NCBI RefSeq assembly: GCF_031085165.1
Contig: NZ_JAVHTY010000004.1
Span: 496,001-560,000 of the forward strand
Direction: 5' to 3'
Source: Pseudomonas sp. 102515
GTDB lineage: Bacteria > Pseudomonadota > Gammaproteobacteria > Pseudomonadales > Pseudomonadaceae
DNA: 64,000 nt
The position numbers were made by a program, and so were the translations under genes. The notes beneath the pieces were generated by a model that saw only the letters and a list, made by a program, of their open reading frames with translations, was not told where the DNA came from and ran no database searches. Below, one piece after another: positions 17,844-27,017 of the stretch (positions within the stretch are counted from its first letter, which is position 1; each line of letters opens with the position of its first letter).

Positions 17844-19466
17844 ATGTCCGACTATGCCCAACCCCGGGTACAACCCAGCGCGGCCAGCAGTCGCCGCGAA
17901 GAGCGCAAGGTGATCTTCGCCTCGTCCCTGGGGACCGTCTTCGAGTGGTATGACTTCTTTCTCTATGGCGCCCTGGCGGCGGTGATCAGCAAGCAGTTCT
18001 TCGCCGGCGTCAACGACACCACCGCCTTCATCTTCGCCCTGCTGGCCTTTGCCGCCGGCTTCGTGGTGCGGCCCTTCGGCGCCCTGCTGTTCGGACGCCT
18101 GGGCGATCTGGTCGGCCGCAAGTACACCTTTCTCGCCACCATCATCCTCATGGGCATCGCCACCTTCGGCGTCGGCCTGCTGCCCACCTACGCCAGCATC
18201 GGCGTGGCGGCGCCCATCATCCTGGTGGTGCTGCGCCTGCTGCAGGGCCTGGCCCTGGGCGGGGAATACGGCGGTGCCGCCACCTACATCGCCGAGCACG
18301 CGCCGCCCGGCAAGCGCGGCGCCCATACCAGCTGGCTGCAATCCACCGCGACCCTGGGGCTGTTGCTGTCGCTGGTGGTGATCCTGGTCTGCCGCTACCT
18401 GACCGGCGACCAGTTCGAGGTCTGGGGCTGGCGCCTGCCGTTCCTGCTGTCGATCTTCCTGCTGGCCATCTCCACGTGGATCCGCATGTCCATGCACGAG
18501 TCGCCGGCCTTCCTGCGCATGAAGGCCGAAGGCAAGCAGAGCAAGGCACCGATCCGCGATTCCTTCACCCACTGGAGCAATCTCAAGGTGGTGCTGATCG
18601 CCCTGTTCAGCATCAACGGCGGCCAGGCGGTGACCTTCTACCTGTCGCAATTCTATGTGATGTTCTTTCTAACCCAGACCCTCAAGCTCGATCCGGTGCT
18701 GGCCAACAACCTGCTGATCATCAGCGTGATCCTCGGCGCACCCTTCTTCGTCATCGCCGGCTGGTTGTCGGACAGGGTCGGCCGCAAGCCGATCCTGATG
18801 CTGGGCCTGCTGCTGGCCACGGTGCTCTACTTTCCGCTGTTCAAGGCCCTGACCCACTACGCCAATCCGCAGATCTACCAGGCCAGCCAGCAGGCGCCCA
18901 TCGTGGTAACCGCCGATCCGGCCACCTGTACCTTCCAGTTCGATCCGGTGGGCAAGGCGCGCTTCGACAGCCCCTGCGACCGGGTCAAGACGCTGCTGGC
19001 CAAGAGCGGGCTGCCCTACCGCAGCGTGGCCGCGGCGCCGGGGGACGCGGTGCAGGTCAACGTCGGCGACAAGGTCATCGTCGGCTTCGACGAGCCGGCC
19101 CTGCGCGCCGCGGTGCAGGCCGCCGGGTATCCGGCCAAGGCCGATGCGTCCCAGGTCAACAAGCCGATGGTGGTGGCGGTGATCTTCGCCCTGATCCTCA
19201 TCGCCACCCTCTGCTACGGCCCCCTGGCGGCGCTGATGGTGGAGCTGTTCCCCACGCGCATCCGCTACACCTCCATGTCGCTGCCGTACCACATCGGCAA
19301 CGGCTGGTTCGGCGGCTTCCTGCCAACGGTGTCCTTTGCCCTGGTGGTCTATACCGGCGACATCTTCTACGGCCTCTGGTACCCGGTGCTGGTGACCGGC
19401 ATCAGCCTGGTGGTAGGCCTGCTGTGCCTGCCGGAAACCCGCCACCGCGATCTCGACGCCGATTGA
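17844..19466 (+). CDS. MHS-type (metabolite:H+ symporter) major facilitator permease with large periplasmic loop
   Basis: The 540-residue protein has twelve predicted membrane helices. The motifs LGTVFEWYDFFLYG, FGRLGDLVGRKYT and LQGLALGGEYGGAATY are typical of the citrate/shikimate/YhjE MHS group. About 100 extra residues (roughly 335-438) lie between helices 9 and 10, on the predicted periplasmic face, and contain two cysteines (PATCTF and SPCDRV). Similar long loops occur in some Pseudomonas permeases of this group, from memory. A TCAGGAGAAC site precedes the ATG. The gene lies 109 bases behind the GMC oxidoreductase. Confidence 0.88.
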   Translation: MSDYAQPRVQPSAASSRREERKVIFASSLGTVFEWYDFFLYGALAAVISKQFFAGVNDTTAFIFALLAFAAGFVVRPFGALLFGRLGDLVGRKYTFLATIILMGIATFGVGLLPTYASIGVAAPIILVVLRLLQGLALGGEYGGAATYIAEHAPPGKRGAHTSWLQSTATLGLLLSLVVILVCRYLTGDQFEVWGWRLPFLLSIFLLAISTWIRMSMHESPAFLRMKAEGKQSKAPIRDSFTHWSNLKVVLIALFSINGGQAVTFYLSQFYVMFFLTQTLKLDPVLANNLLIISVILGAPFFVIAGWLSDRVGRKPILMLGLLLATVLYFPLFKALTHYANPQIYQASQQAPIVVTADPATCTFQFDPVGKARFDSPCDRVKTLLAKSGLPYRSVAAAPGDAVQVNVGDKVIVGFDEPALRAAVQAAGYPAKADASQVNKPMVVAVIFALILIATLCYGPLAALMVELFPTRIRYTSMSLPYHIGNGWFGGFLPTVSFALVVYTGDIFYGLWYPVLVTGISLVVGLLCLPETRHRDLDAD

Positions 19467-19520
19467 GGCCAGTGCGGGCGGCGCACCCCGCCGCCCGCTG
19501 AGTTTCGCCGCCGATTGGGT

Positions 19521-19556
19521 TATACTCGCGAGCTTTTCCACAGCTTTTCTCGCGAG
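19521..19556 (+). promoter_or_regulatory. Possible prfB -10 and paired CTCGCGAG palindromes
   Basis: A TATACT hexamer at 19521-19526 is a plausible -10, though no good -35 lies 17 bases upstream. It runs into CTCGCGAG (19525-19532), and the same palindrome recurs at 19549-19556, ten bases before the prfB ATG. The two copies could bind a dimeric protein or pair as an 8-bp stem in the leader. Confidence 0.4.
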
Positions 19557-19566
19557 TGTTTCCCCC

Positions 19567-20662
19567 ATGGAAATCAACCCGATCGTCACCAGCATCAAGG
19601 ACCTTTCCAGCCGCACCGAGACCATTCGGGGGTATCTTTGACTACGATCTGAAGAAGGATCGTCTCGTCGAAGTCGAGCGCGAGCTCGAAGACCCCGCTG
19701 TCTGGAACAAGCCCGAGTACGCCCAGAATCTTGGCCGCGAGCGCGCCCTGCTGGCCCAGGTGGTCGGTACCCTGGACGAGCTGAACGGCGGCCTGGCCGA
19801 TGCCAGCGACCTGCTGGAAATGGCCGCCGAAGAGGAAGACCAGGGCGCGGTCGATGACGTGGCGGCCGAGGTGGAGCGCCTGCGCGGCATCCTCGAGAAG
19901 CTGGAATTCCGCCGCATGTTCAGCGGCGAGATGGACCCCAACAACTGCTACCTGGACATCCAGGCCGGCTCCGGCGGCACCGAGGCCCAGGACTGGGCCA
20001 ACATGCTCTTGCGCATGTACCTGCGCTGGGCCGACCAGCACGGCTTCAGCGCCGAGATCGTCGAGCTGTCGGAAGGCGAGGTCGCCGGCATCAAGGGCGC
20101 CACCGTGCACATCAAGGGCGAATACGCCTTCGGCTGGCTGCGCACCGAGATCGGTGTGCACCGCCTGGTGCGCAAGAGTCCCTTCGACTCGGGCAACCGT
20201 CGCCACACCTCCTTTACCGCGGTGTTCGTCTCGCCCGAGATCGATGACAACATCGACATCGAGATCAACCCCTCGGATCTGCGCGTCGACACCTACCGCT
20301 CCTCGGGCGCCGGCGGTCAGCACGTGAACACCACCGACTCCGCGGTGCGGATCACCCACGTACCCACCAACACCGTGGTGGCCTGCCAGAACGAACGCTC
20401 CCAGCACGCCAACAAGGACACCGCCATGAAGATGCTGCGGGCCAAGTTGTACGAGCTGGAGATGCAGAAGCGCAACGCCGCGTCCCAGGCCCTGGAGGAC
20501 TCCAAGTCCGATATCGGCTGGGGCCACCAGATCCGCTCCTACGTCCTCGACGCCTCGCGGATCAAGGATCTGCGCACCGGCGTGGAACGCAGCGACTGCG
20601 ACAAGGTGCTCGACGGCGATCTGGACGAATACCTCGAAGCCAGCCTCAAGCAGGGCGTTTAA
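19567..20662 (+). CDS. prfB: Peptide chain release factor 2, with programmed +1 frameshift
   Basis: RF2 recognises UGA and UAA stop codons. Translation starts at ATG 19567 ([24 protein letters not shown]) and meets an in-frame TGA at 19639-19641 in the context GGGGGTATCTTTGAC. The ribosome slips +1 on CTT at 19636-19638 and continues with GAC from 19640, so the coding sequence is 19567-19638 joined to 19640-20662, 364 residues. The Shine-Dalgarno-like GGGGG just upstream stimulates slippage. The catalytic GGQ lies in [17 protein letters not shown]. Low RF2 raises slippage, giving autoregulation. This is the normal family arrangement, not a broken gene. lysS follows, as in E. coli and Pseudomonas. 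Confidence 0.97.
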
Positions 20663-20674
20663 TCCACCTCTCTC

Positions 20675-20758
20675 TGTAGGAGCGGTCGCATCGGCGCACC
20701 GCCATGGCCGCGATTCCTAAGCCCCATGCCTGGATCGCGGCCATGGGCCGCTCCTACA
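20675..20758. repeat. REP-type inverted repeat (GTAGGAGCGG family)
   Basis: TGTAGGAGCGG at 20675 is matched in reverse by the unit ending CCGCTCCTACA at 20758. Each arm also carries GGCCATGG or GCCATGGCCGCGAT. The element fills the prfB-lysS gap. Related copies are at 25089-25112 and 50035-50083. Confidence 0.8.
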
Positions 20759-20786
20759 ACAAGCACTCCCCAGGTAAACAGCAGAC

Positions 20787-22289
20787 ATGAGCGAACAACC
20801 CCTAGATCCCCAAGCCCAGGAACAGGAAGACAACAAGCTGATCGCCCAGCGCAAGGAAAAGCTTTCCGCGCTGCGCGACCAGCAGGCCATTCCCTTCCCC
20901 AACGACTTCCGCCGCGACAGCCTGGCCGGTGACCTGCAGAAGCAGTACGCCGACAAGACCAAGGAAGAGCTGGAAGCCGCAGGCATCAAGGTCAAGGTAG
21001 CCGGCCGCATCATGCTCAACCGCGGCGCCTTCATGGTGCTGCAGGACACCAGCGGACGCATCCAGGTCTACGTCGACCGCAAGACCCTGCCGGCGGAAAC
21101 CCTGGAAGCGGTCAAGACCTGGGACCTGGGCGACATCATCGCCACCGAAGGTACCCTGGCCCGCTCCGGCAAGGGCGATCTCTACGTCAACATGAGCGAC
21201 GTGCGCCTGCTGACCAAGTCGCTGCGCCCGCTGCCCGACAAGCACCACGGCCTGACCGATACCGAGCTGCGCTATCGCCAGCGCTATGTCGACCTGATCG
21301 TCAACGAAGAGGTGCGCCAGACCTTCCGCGTACGCTCCCAGGTCATCGCCCACATCCGCCGCTTCCTCATGGAGCGGGGTTTCCTGGAAGTGGAAACCCC
21401 CATGCTGCAGACCATTCCCGGCGGTGCGGCGGCCAAGCCCTTCGAGACCCACCACAACGCACTGGACCTGGCCATGTTCCTGCGCATCGCACCGGAGCTG
21501 TACCTCAAGCGCCTGGTGGTCGGTGGCTTCGAGAAGGTCTTCGAGATCAACCGCAACTTCCGCAACGAAGGCGTCTCGACCCGGCACAACCCCGAGTTCA
21601 CCATGCTCGAGTTCTACCAGGCCTACGCCGACTACCGCGACAACATGGACCTCACCGAGGAACTGTTCCGCGAACTGGCCATGGCCGTGCTCGGCAGCAC
21701 CGACGTGCCCTATGGCGACAAGGTCTTCCACTTCGGCGAGCCCTTCGTGCGCCTGTCGGTGTACGACTCCATCCTCAAGTACAACCCGGACATCACCGCG
21801 GCAGACCTGCAGGACGTCGAGAAGGCCCGCGCCATCGCCAAGCGGGCCGGCGCCAAGGTGCTGGGTCACGAAGGCCTGGGCAAGCTGCAGGTGATGATTT
21901 TCGAGGAGCTGGTGGAGAGCAAGCTGGAGCAGCCGCACTTCATCACCGAGTACCCTTTCGAGGTCTCGCCGCTGGCGCGTCGCAACGACGACAACCCCAG
22001 CGTCACCGATCGCTTCGAGCTGTTCATCGGCGGCCGCGAGATCGCCAATGCCTACTCCGAGCTCAACGACGCCGAAGACCAGGCCGAGCGCTTCATGCTG
22101 CAGGTCCAGGAAAAGGACGCCGGTGACGACGAGGCCATGCACTACGACGCCGACTTCATCAACGCCCTGGAATACGGCATGCCGCCCACCGCTGGCGAAG
22201 GCATCGGCATCGACCGCCTGGTGATGCTGCTGACCAACTCGCCGTCGATCCGCGACGTCATCCTCTTCCCGCACATGCGTCCGCAATAA
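20787..22289 (+). CDS. lysS: Lysyl-tRNA synthetase, class II
   Basis: The 500-residue enzyme charges tRNA-Lys. An N-terminal OB-fold anticodon-binding domain (about 55-160, with [17 protein letters not shown]) precedes the class II catalytic core. Motif 2 reads [20 protein letters not shown] and motif 3 [11 protein letters not shown]. Length matches the family. The gene follows prfB across a REP element and is trailed by a GC-rich hairpin and a miniature element. Confidence 0.97.
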   Translation: MSEQPLDPQAQEQEDNKLIAQRKEKLSALRDQQAIPFPNDFRRDSLAGDLQKQYADKTKEELEAAGIKVKVAGRIMLNRGAFMVLQDTSGRIQVYVDRKTLPAETLEAVKTWDLGDIIATEGTLARSGKGDLYVNMSDVRLLTKSLRPLPDKHHGLTDTELRYRQRYVDLIVNEEVRQTFRVRSQVIAHIRRFLMERGFLEVETPMLQTIPGGAAAKPFETHHNALDLAMFLRIAPELYLKRLVVGGFEKVFEINRNFRNEGVSTRHNPEFTMLEFYQAYADYRDNMDLTEELFRELAMAVLGSTDVPYGDKVFHFGEPFVRLSVYDSILKYNPDITAADLQDVEKARAIAKRAGAKVLGHEGLGKLQVMIFEELVESKLEQPHFITEYPFEVSPLARRNDDNPSVTDRFELFIGGREIANAYSELNDAEDQAERFMLQVQEKDAGDDEAMHYDADFINALEYGMPPTAGEGIGIDRLVMLLTNSPSIRDVILFPHMRPQ

Positions 22290-22294
22290 GCGTT

Positions 22295-22314
22295 GCGCCC
22301 CCGTCCGGGGGCGC
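22295..22314 (+). terminator. GC-rich hairpin after lysS
   Basis: GCGCCCCC (22295-22302) pairs with GGGGGCGC (22307-22314) around a 4-base loop, five bases after the lysS stop. There is no T-run, so it may be an imperfect terminator or an mRNA-stabilising stem. Confidence 0.5.
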
Positions 22315-22366
22315 CGCTGGCTCCTGCCGACCGGGGCTCTGTCATCAAAGGTTCATCCGGACCTGC

Positions 22367-22512
22367 TAAGAGCCTGTTCAGAGTCTAGCGAGCTAGAGCC
22401 AAACAAGGCGAAAAGGGCTGAGGAAGCGGAATTTACGAAGGGTAAATGAGCATTCCGAGGGCGTTTTCAACGCTGTTTGGCCGACGCGCAGCAGGCTTTG
22501 AACAGGCTCTTA
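22367..22512. repeat. 146-bp miniature inverted-repeat element, intact copy
   Basis: The termini TAAGAGCCTGTTCA (22367-22380) and TGAACAGGCTCTTA (22499-22512) are perfect 14-bp inverted repeats ending in TA. The interior includes GAGCCAAACAAGGCGAAAA, GGTAAATGAGCATTCCGA and GGCCGACGCGCAGCAGG, found again at 37438-37580 and, inverted, at 53853-54038. It has no reading frame of note and lies between lysS and the CorA/ZntB-like gene. Confidence 0.8.
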
Positions 22513-22547
22513 AAGAGCCCTGATGTCGCGTCCCTTTGCAGGTAGCC

Positions 22548-23555
22548 ATGACCAACACCCTGATTCCCCTGCATCCGGCCGCCGAACGGCTGGGGCTGCT
22601 CTACGCCTACCATTTCACCTCCGGTCAGCCGGGGCGGGCCCTGACCATGGCGCCGGAAGACCCCTGGGACGCGGAAGAGGGCGGTTTCCGCTGGCTGCAC
22701 TTCAACCTGGCCCACGCCGCCGCCGAGCGCTGGATGCGCGAGCACCTGGGGCTGCCCGAGGAATTCTTCGAATCCCTGCACGCCGGCTCCCATTCGACCC
22801 GGCTGGAGCCGGCCGACGACACCCTGCTGGGGGTGGTGAACGACGTGACCCTGGCCTACGGTCAGGTCTCGGTGGACGTCGCCACCCTCTGGGCCTGCGC
22901 CCGCCCGGGACTGCTGGTGACCGCCCGCGCCCAGCCACTGCGCTCGGTGGATCGCCTGCGTCATGCGGTACGTCGCGGCGAGGGCTTCGGCTCCACCCTG
23001 GCGCTGCTGGTGCACCTGCTGCGTGACCAGGCCGATGTGCTGACCGGCATCATCCGCGACACCACGGTCAAGGTGGATGCCATCGAGGATCGCCTGCTGT
23101 CCCAGCGACTGTCCGCCAGTCGCGCCGAACTGGGCGGCCTGCGGCGGGCACTGGTGCGTTTGCAGCGGCTACTGGCCCTGGAGCCGGGTTCCTTGCTGCG
23201 CCTGCTCAATCGCCCACCGGCCTGGCTGCGGCGCGACGACATCCAGACCCTGCGCGAGGCCACCGAGGAATTCGACCGGGTGCTGGACGACCTCGCCGCC
23301 CTGGTGGAGCGGCTCAAGCTGCTGCAGGAAGAGATCGCCGCCGCCTCCGCCGAGCAAACCAACCGCACGCTGTTCACCCTGACCCTGGTCACGGTGCTAG
23401 CCCTGCCGATCAACATCATCGCCGGCTTCTTCGGCATGAACGTCGGTGGCATCCCGCTCTCCGATTCACCTCACGGCTTCTGGATCCTGGTAGCCCTGGT
23501 GGCGACCTTCACGGTGCTGGCCGGCAGCCTGGCCTTTCGCAAGCGAGGCGACTGA
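22548..23555 (+). CDS. CorA/ZntB-family divalent cation transporter
   Basis: The 335-residue protein has a long N-terminal cytoplasmic domain and an extended helix with many Leu/Arg/Glu repeats (about 165-275). Two C-terminal membrane helices follow, the first ending in the selectivity motif GMN (FFGMNVGGIPL). CorA proteins pass Mg2+; the ZntB branch exports or imports Zn2+. The sequence ADDTLLGVVNDVTL and the short loop GGIPLSDSPHGFW look ZntB-like, but the ion is not certain. I prefer the ATG at 22548 to the in-frame TTG at 22536. Confidence 0.88.
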   Translation: MTNTLIPLHPAAERLGLLYAYHFTSGQPGRALTMAPEDPWDAEEGGFRWLHFNLAHAAAERWMREHLGLPEEFFESLHAGSHSTRLEPADDTLLGVVNDVTLAYGQVSVDVATLWACARPGLLVTARAQPLRSVDRLRHAVRRGEGFGSTLALLVHLLRDQADVLTGIIRDTTVKVDAIEDRLLSQRLSASRAELGGLRRALVRLQRLLALEPGSLLRLLNRPPAWLRRDDIQTLREATEEFDRVLDDLAALVERLKLLQEEIAAASAEQTNRTLFTLTLVTVLALPINIIAGFFGMNVGGIPLSDSPHGFWILVALVATFTVLAGSLAFRKRGD

Positions 23556-23620
23556 CCGGCTGCGTGCAACCCCGGTGCCCGCATCGCGGTCTCTAGGAGA
23601 GCCCCCCACTGGAGACCACG

Positions 23621-24565
23621 ATGGACTTCAAGGACTACTACGAGGTGCTCGGCGTCGCCCCCGACGTCGACGACAAGACCCTCAAGACCACCTATCGCAA
23701 GCTGGCGCGCAAGTACCACCCGGACGTGAGCAAGGAGGCCGATGCCGAGGCTCGCTTCAAGGCGGTGGCCGAGGCCTATGACGTCCTGCGCGATCCACAC
23801 AAACGCGCCGAATACGATCAGGTTCGCCGCTATCAGCAGCAAGGCGAGCGCTTCCAGGTGCCGCCAGACTGGCAGCCGGGGTCGGGCGCCGACTACAGCG
23901 ATCCCCACGCCGGCTTTGGCCAGGACTATTCCGATTTCTTCGAGTCGCTGTTCGGCGCTGCCGGACGCTCGCAGCAGGGTGGCTTCGCTCGCCGTGGCCG
24001 CGACATCGAACTGGAACTGCCGCTGTTTCTCGAAGAGAGCCAGGCCGGAAGTAGCAAGCCGCTGAGCTTTTCGTTGCCGCAGCGCGACGAGCTGGGCCGG
24101 CGCGTCGGCGAGACCACCAAGACACTCAACGTCAAGATTCCCGCCGGCAGCACCGACGGCGAGCGTATCCGCCTGAAGGGGCAGGGCGAGCCGGGCATCG
24201 GTGGCGCGGAGGCAGGCGATCTGTACCTGGTCATCCGGCTGGTGCCTCATCCACTGTTCGATGTCGACGGTCAGGACCTGGTGGTCAGCGTACCCCTCGC
24301 CCCCTGGGAAGCAGCCCTGGGCGCCAAGGTGCAGGTACCTACCCTGGATGGCCAGATCATGCTGAGCATTCCGCCCGGCAGCCAGAGTGGCGCACGCCTG
24401 CGGGTACGAGGCAAGGGCCTGGCTGGCAAGGGAGGGCAGGGCGATCTCCACGCGCTGCTCAAGGTCGTGATGCCGCCGAAGGGCGATGAAGAAACCCAGG
24501 CGCTGTGGCGCCAACTGGCCGAGCGGGCGGCCTTCGATCCCCGCCAAGACTGGAGGAAAGTCTGA
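23621..24565 (+). CDS. cbpA: Curved-DNA-binding DnaJ-class co-chaperone CbpA
   Basis: The 314-residue protein starts with a J domain ([19 protein letters not shown]) whose HPD motif is at 33-35. A Gly/Phe-rich linker and two C-terminal beta-sandwich substrate domains follow (about 125-300, with [21 protein letters not shown]); the DnaJ zinc centre is absent, as in CbpA. It stimulates DnaK and binds curved DNA. The stop TGA overlaps the cbpM start (TGATG), so the two are translationally coupled. Confidence 0.95.
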   Translation: MDFKDYYEVLGVAPDVDDKTLKTTYRKLARKYHPDVSKEADAEARFKAVAEAYDVLRDPHKRAEYDQVRRYQQQGERFQVPPDWQPGSGADYSDPHAGFGQDYSDFFESLFGAAGRSQQGGFARRGRDIELELPLFLEESQAGSSKPLSFSLPQRDELGRRVGETTKTLNVKIPAGSTDGERIRLKGQGEPGIGGAEAGDLYLVIRLVPHPLFDVDGQDLVVSVPLAPWEAALGAKVQVPTLDGQIMLSIPPGSQSGARLRVRGKGLAGKGGQGDLHALLKVVMPPKGDEETQALWRQLAERAAFDPRQDWRKV

Positions 24566-24873
24566 TGAGCAGTCTGATCGTCCTGCAGGAATTCTGCGTG
24601 CTCTGCGAGGTGAGCGAGCCCGTGGTGGTAGAGATCGTCGAGCACGGCATCCTGGCTCCCCAGCGCGGCAAGCGCCCGGCCGAGTGGCATTTTGACACCG
24701 GCGCCCTGCACCGCGCCCGTCGGGCTGTACGTCTGCGCCACGAATTGGACCTGGACTGGTCCGCGACCGCCCTGGCCCTGCATCTGCTGGATGAGGTGGA
24801 AGAGCTGCGTCGCGAGAACCAGCGCCTGCGTAGACGTCTGGAGCGCTTCGCCGGCGAGCTGCGAGACGTCTGA
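24565..24873 (+). CDS. cbpM: Chaperone modulator CbpM
   Basis: The 102-residue protein is the specific inhibitor that binds the CbpA J domain and blocks both its co-chaperone and DNA-binding activity. MerR-like N-terminal features (LQEFCVLCEVSEPVVVEIVEHGILAP) and a C-terminal helix rich in Arg/Glu/Leu (EVEELRRENQRLRRRLERF) fit the family. The ATG overlaps the cbpA stop by one base; a longer frame from inside cbpA is not needed. Confidence 0.9.
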   Translation: MSSLIVLQEFCVLCEVSEPVVVEIVEHGILAPQRGKRPAEWHFDTGALHRARRAVRLRHELDLDWSATALALHLLDEVEELRRENQRLRRRLERFAGELRDV

Positions 24874-24881
24874 CTGGCCCA

Positions 24882-25112
24882 CGTAGGTTGGGTTGAAACG
24901 GCTCCATCGTCGAAGCCCAGCGGTCCATGGTTGAACCTGCCCCTGTTGGGCTCCGCTGCGCTCAGCCCAACCTACACGAGCGCCTCCTCCCCCTCCGGGA
25001 GAGGGCTGGGGCGAGGGAAACTGGAGCACGAAGTTCGGTTACAGTCGCGGCCATGGCAATCTCTACCCCATCCAGCTTAGTCCTGCCCGTAGGAGCGGCC
25101 CATGGCCGCGAT
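24882..25112. repeat. Repeat-rich spacer: three dispersed repeat families
   Basis: The 390-base gap between cbpM and the AIM24 gene holds three repeats. An inverted GTAGGTTGGG / CCCAACCTAC pair spans 24892-24975. A hairpin typical of Pseudomonas, CCCCCTCCGGGAGAGGGCTG and following bases, lies at about 24985-25017. One GTAGGAGCGGCCCATGGCCG unit lies at 25089-25112. I see no gene; the remainder to 25263 shows nothing recognisable. Confidence 0.75.
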
Positions 25113-25263
25113 CTCTTGGAGGTAAAGACCAAGCCAGCATCCCAGTTGAACCTTCTACCCCATTTTTCACGCTACCCAAGCCACCGCTGGCGCCGGGCCT
25201 ACCACGCCAACCCTTTCCATCGCTGCTAGGCTGAGCACCCCCACAGCGGTACAGGAAACTCCC

Positions 25264-26007
25264 ATGGCCAGCCATATCCTCGACCATCGCATCCTCGGCG
25301 AATCCCTGCAGGCGGTGGAGATCGGCCTCGATCCCGGCGAGACGGTGATCGCCGAGGCCGGTGCCATGACCTACATGGAGGCCGACATCGACTTCACCGC
25401 GCGCATGGGCGACGGCTCCGCTGGCTTGCTCGGCAAGCTCTGGGGCGCCGGCAAGCGGATGCTCGGCGGCGAGTCGCTGTTCATGACCCACTTCACCAAC
25501 GAAGGGCGCGAGAAGCGCCACGTCGCCTTTGCCGCGCCCTATCCGGGGCAGGTGGTGCCCCTGCATCTTGCGAGCCTGGGCGGCACCCTGTTCTGCCAAC
25601 GCGATTCCTTTCTCTGCGCGGCCAAGGGTACTCGCATCGGCGTGGCCTTCACCCGGCGCCTGGGCGCCGGCTTCTTTGGTGGCGAGGGCTTCATCCTGCA
25701 GCGGCTGGAGGGTGATGGCATGGCCTTCGTGCATGCCGGCGGTACGGTGGTCCGCAAGGAACTCAGGGGCGAGACCCTGCGCCTGGATACCGGTTGCCTG
25801 GTGGGTTTCACCAGCGGCATCGACTACAACATCAAGCTGGCCGGTGGCCTGCGCAGCATGCTGTTCGGCGGCGAAGGCCTGGTGCTGGCGACCCTGAGCG
25901 GGCACGGCACGGTGTGGATCCAGACCTTGCCCTTTTCCCGGCTAGCCGGCCGTGTCCAGGCCGCGGCCGGTGGCGGCGTCGGCGAACGTCGCGCGGGCGG
26001 CGATTGA
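25264..26007 (+). CDS. AIM24 / TIGR00266 family protein
   Basis: The 247-residue protein consists of repeated short beta strands: [45 protein letters not shown] and a C-terminal [30 protein letters not shown]. This is the AIM24 (TIGR00266) beta-structure family. The mitochondrial relative supports inner-membrane organisation; the bacterial role is unknown. GAAACTCCC precedes the ATG. The next gene is convergent. Confidence 0.88.
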   Translation: MASHILDHRILGESLQAVEIGLDPGETVIAEAGAMTYMEADIDFTARMGDGSAGLLGKLWGAGKRMLGGESLFMTHFTNEGREKRHVAFAAPYPGQVVPLHLASLGGTLFCQRDSFLCAAKGTRIGVAFTRRLGAGFFGGEGFILQRLEGDGMAFVHAGGTVVRKELRGETLRLDTGCLVGFTSGIDYNIKLAGGLRSMLFGGEGLVLATLSGHGTVWIQTLPFSRLAGRVQAAAGGGVGERRAGGD

Positions 26008-26020
26008 TTCCCCTCGTGCG

Positions 26021-26917
26021 CTAGGCCCGCTGCAGGGCGCTCTGGGGCGCCATGCGCTCCAGCCAGTCACGCCAGCGCACCCGGCTGTCGTGGACCAGCC
26101 AGCCGTCCTGGCGGGCGAAGCTTTCCGACAGCCAGAGGCCGCGGGTCGACACCGGCAGGCGCTGGCCGGCCGACAGGGTATAGAGCTCGCCGGTGGGCTT
26201 GCCGTCGTCCAGGGCGACCAGGTAGAGATCCGGGCGCTGGCGGGCCAGGCGCGCCAGCAACTGGCCGTTCTCGATCTTCTCGTCGACGTGGAACAGACTC
26301 GGCGCCTTGCACTCCTTGGGCAGCTCCAGCAGCAGGTCATAGACCAGCTGCAGCGAGGCGGTGGGGGTGTGCACATAGGCGCGCGGACGCTCCAGCAGCG
26401 CCAGGCTGCCGCAGCGCACCGGCCGCGCCGCCCCCGAGCGCGGGGTCAGGCGGAAGGCCACGTCCTCGCGATAGGGCAGGGCCGGGGCATAGGGCGTCGG
26501 CAGCCAGGTGTCGGCGAAGCGCCCGGCCAGCCAGCCGCGTGGCGTCTCGATCAGGCACTCCTCGGCCACCTCCTGCACGGCGGTGAGCAGCGGCAGGGCC
26601 AGTTCGTGGGTCGGGATATAACCGGAGATCAGCTTGAGCACCACGTCGCCTCGGTCGGGCCGGCGCTGGCGCACCAGCAGCCAGTGGTCCTGGCCTTGCC
26701 AGTTCAGCGTCAGGCGCACCGAGACGCCCAGGTTGGCGAGCCTGGCGCTGAAGTGCTGGGCATCGTCGATCTCGATGGGCTTGCGTCGCTCCAGCATCTC
26801 GCTGAAATTCAATGGTTGGCCGAGGGCCTGGTAGGTGAGGCCGTCATGGTTGGCCTCGACCGAAAGGGGCAGGGTCTTGAACGCCTTCGGATTGTGGCGG
26901 GCGATGAGCTGGGGCAT
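26021..26917 (-). CDS. Conserved unknown with a degenerate Nudix-like box
   Basis: The 298-residue protein (MPQLIARHNPKAFKTLPL...) is one I recall as a Pseudomonas conserved hypothetical, sometimes mislabelled a metal ABC transporter ATPase; no Walker motif is present. Near residues 107-132, SGYIPTHELALPLLTAVQEV followed by AEECLIE resembles the Nudix box. The Gly, first Glu and final EE pair are spaced almost as expected, but Gln replaces Arg and the spacing is two residues too long. A hydrolase role is speculative. The start at 26917 after AGGAGTCGGCC is preferred to one 26 codons upstream. Confidence 0.65.
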   Translation of the reverse strand: MPQLIARHNPKAFKTLPLSVEANHDGLTYQALGQPLNFSEMLERRKPIEIDDAQHFSARLANLGVSVRLTLNWQGQDHWLLVRQRRPDRGDVVLKLISGYIPTHELALPLLTAVQEVAEECLIETPRGWLAGRFADTWLPTPYAPALPYREDVAFRLTPRSGAARPVRCGSLALLERPRAYVHTPTASLQLVYDLLLELPKECKAPSLFHVDEKIENGQLLARLARQRPDLYLVALDDGKPTGELYTLSAGQRLPVSTRGLWLSESFARQDGWLVHDSRVRWRDWLERMAPQSALQRA

Positions 26918-27017
26918 GGCCGACTCCTGTTTGTTGTATGCCGCGGACGCGCCGTCCCGGGCGAGCGGGCAGGGACGTCCAGCGGACGAAGGCAAGGGTT
27001 CTGCGAAACGCTCTGGA

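Noticed and set aside
19639-19641. In-frame TGA near the start of prfB as evidence of a pseudogene
   Set aside because: The context GGGGGTATCTTTGAC is the conserved programmed +1 frameshift of RF2.
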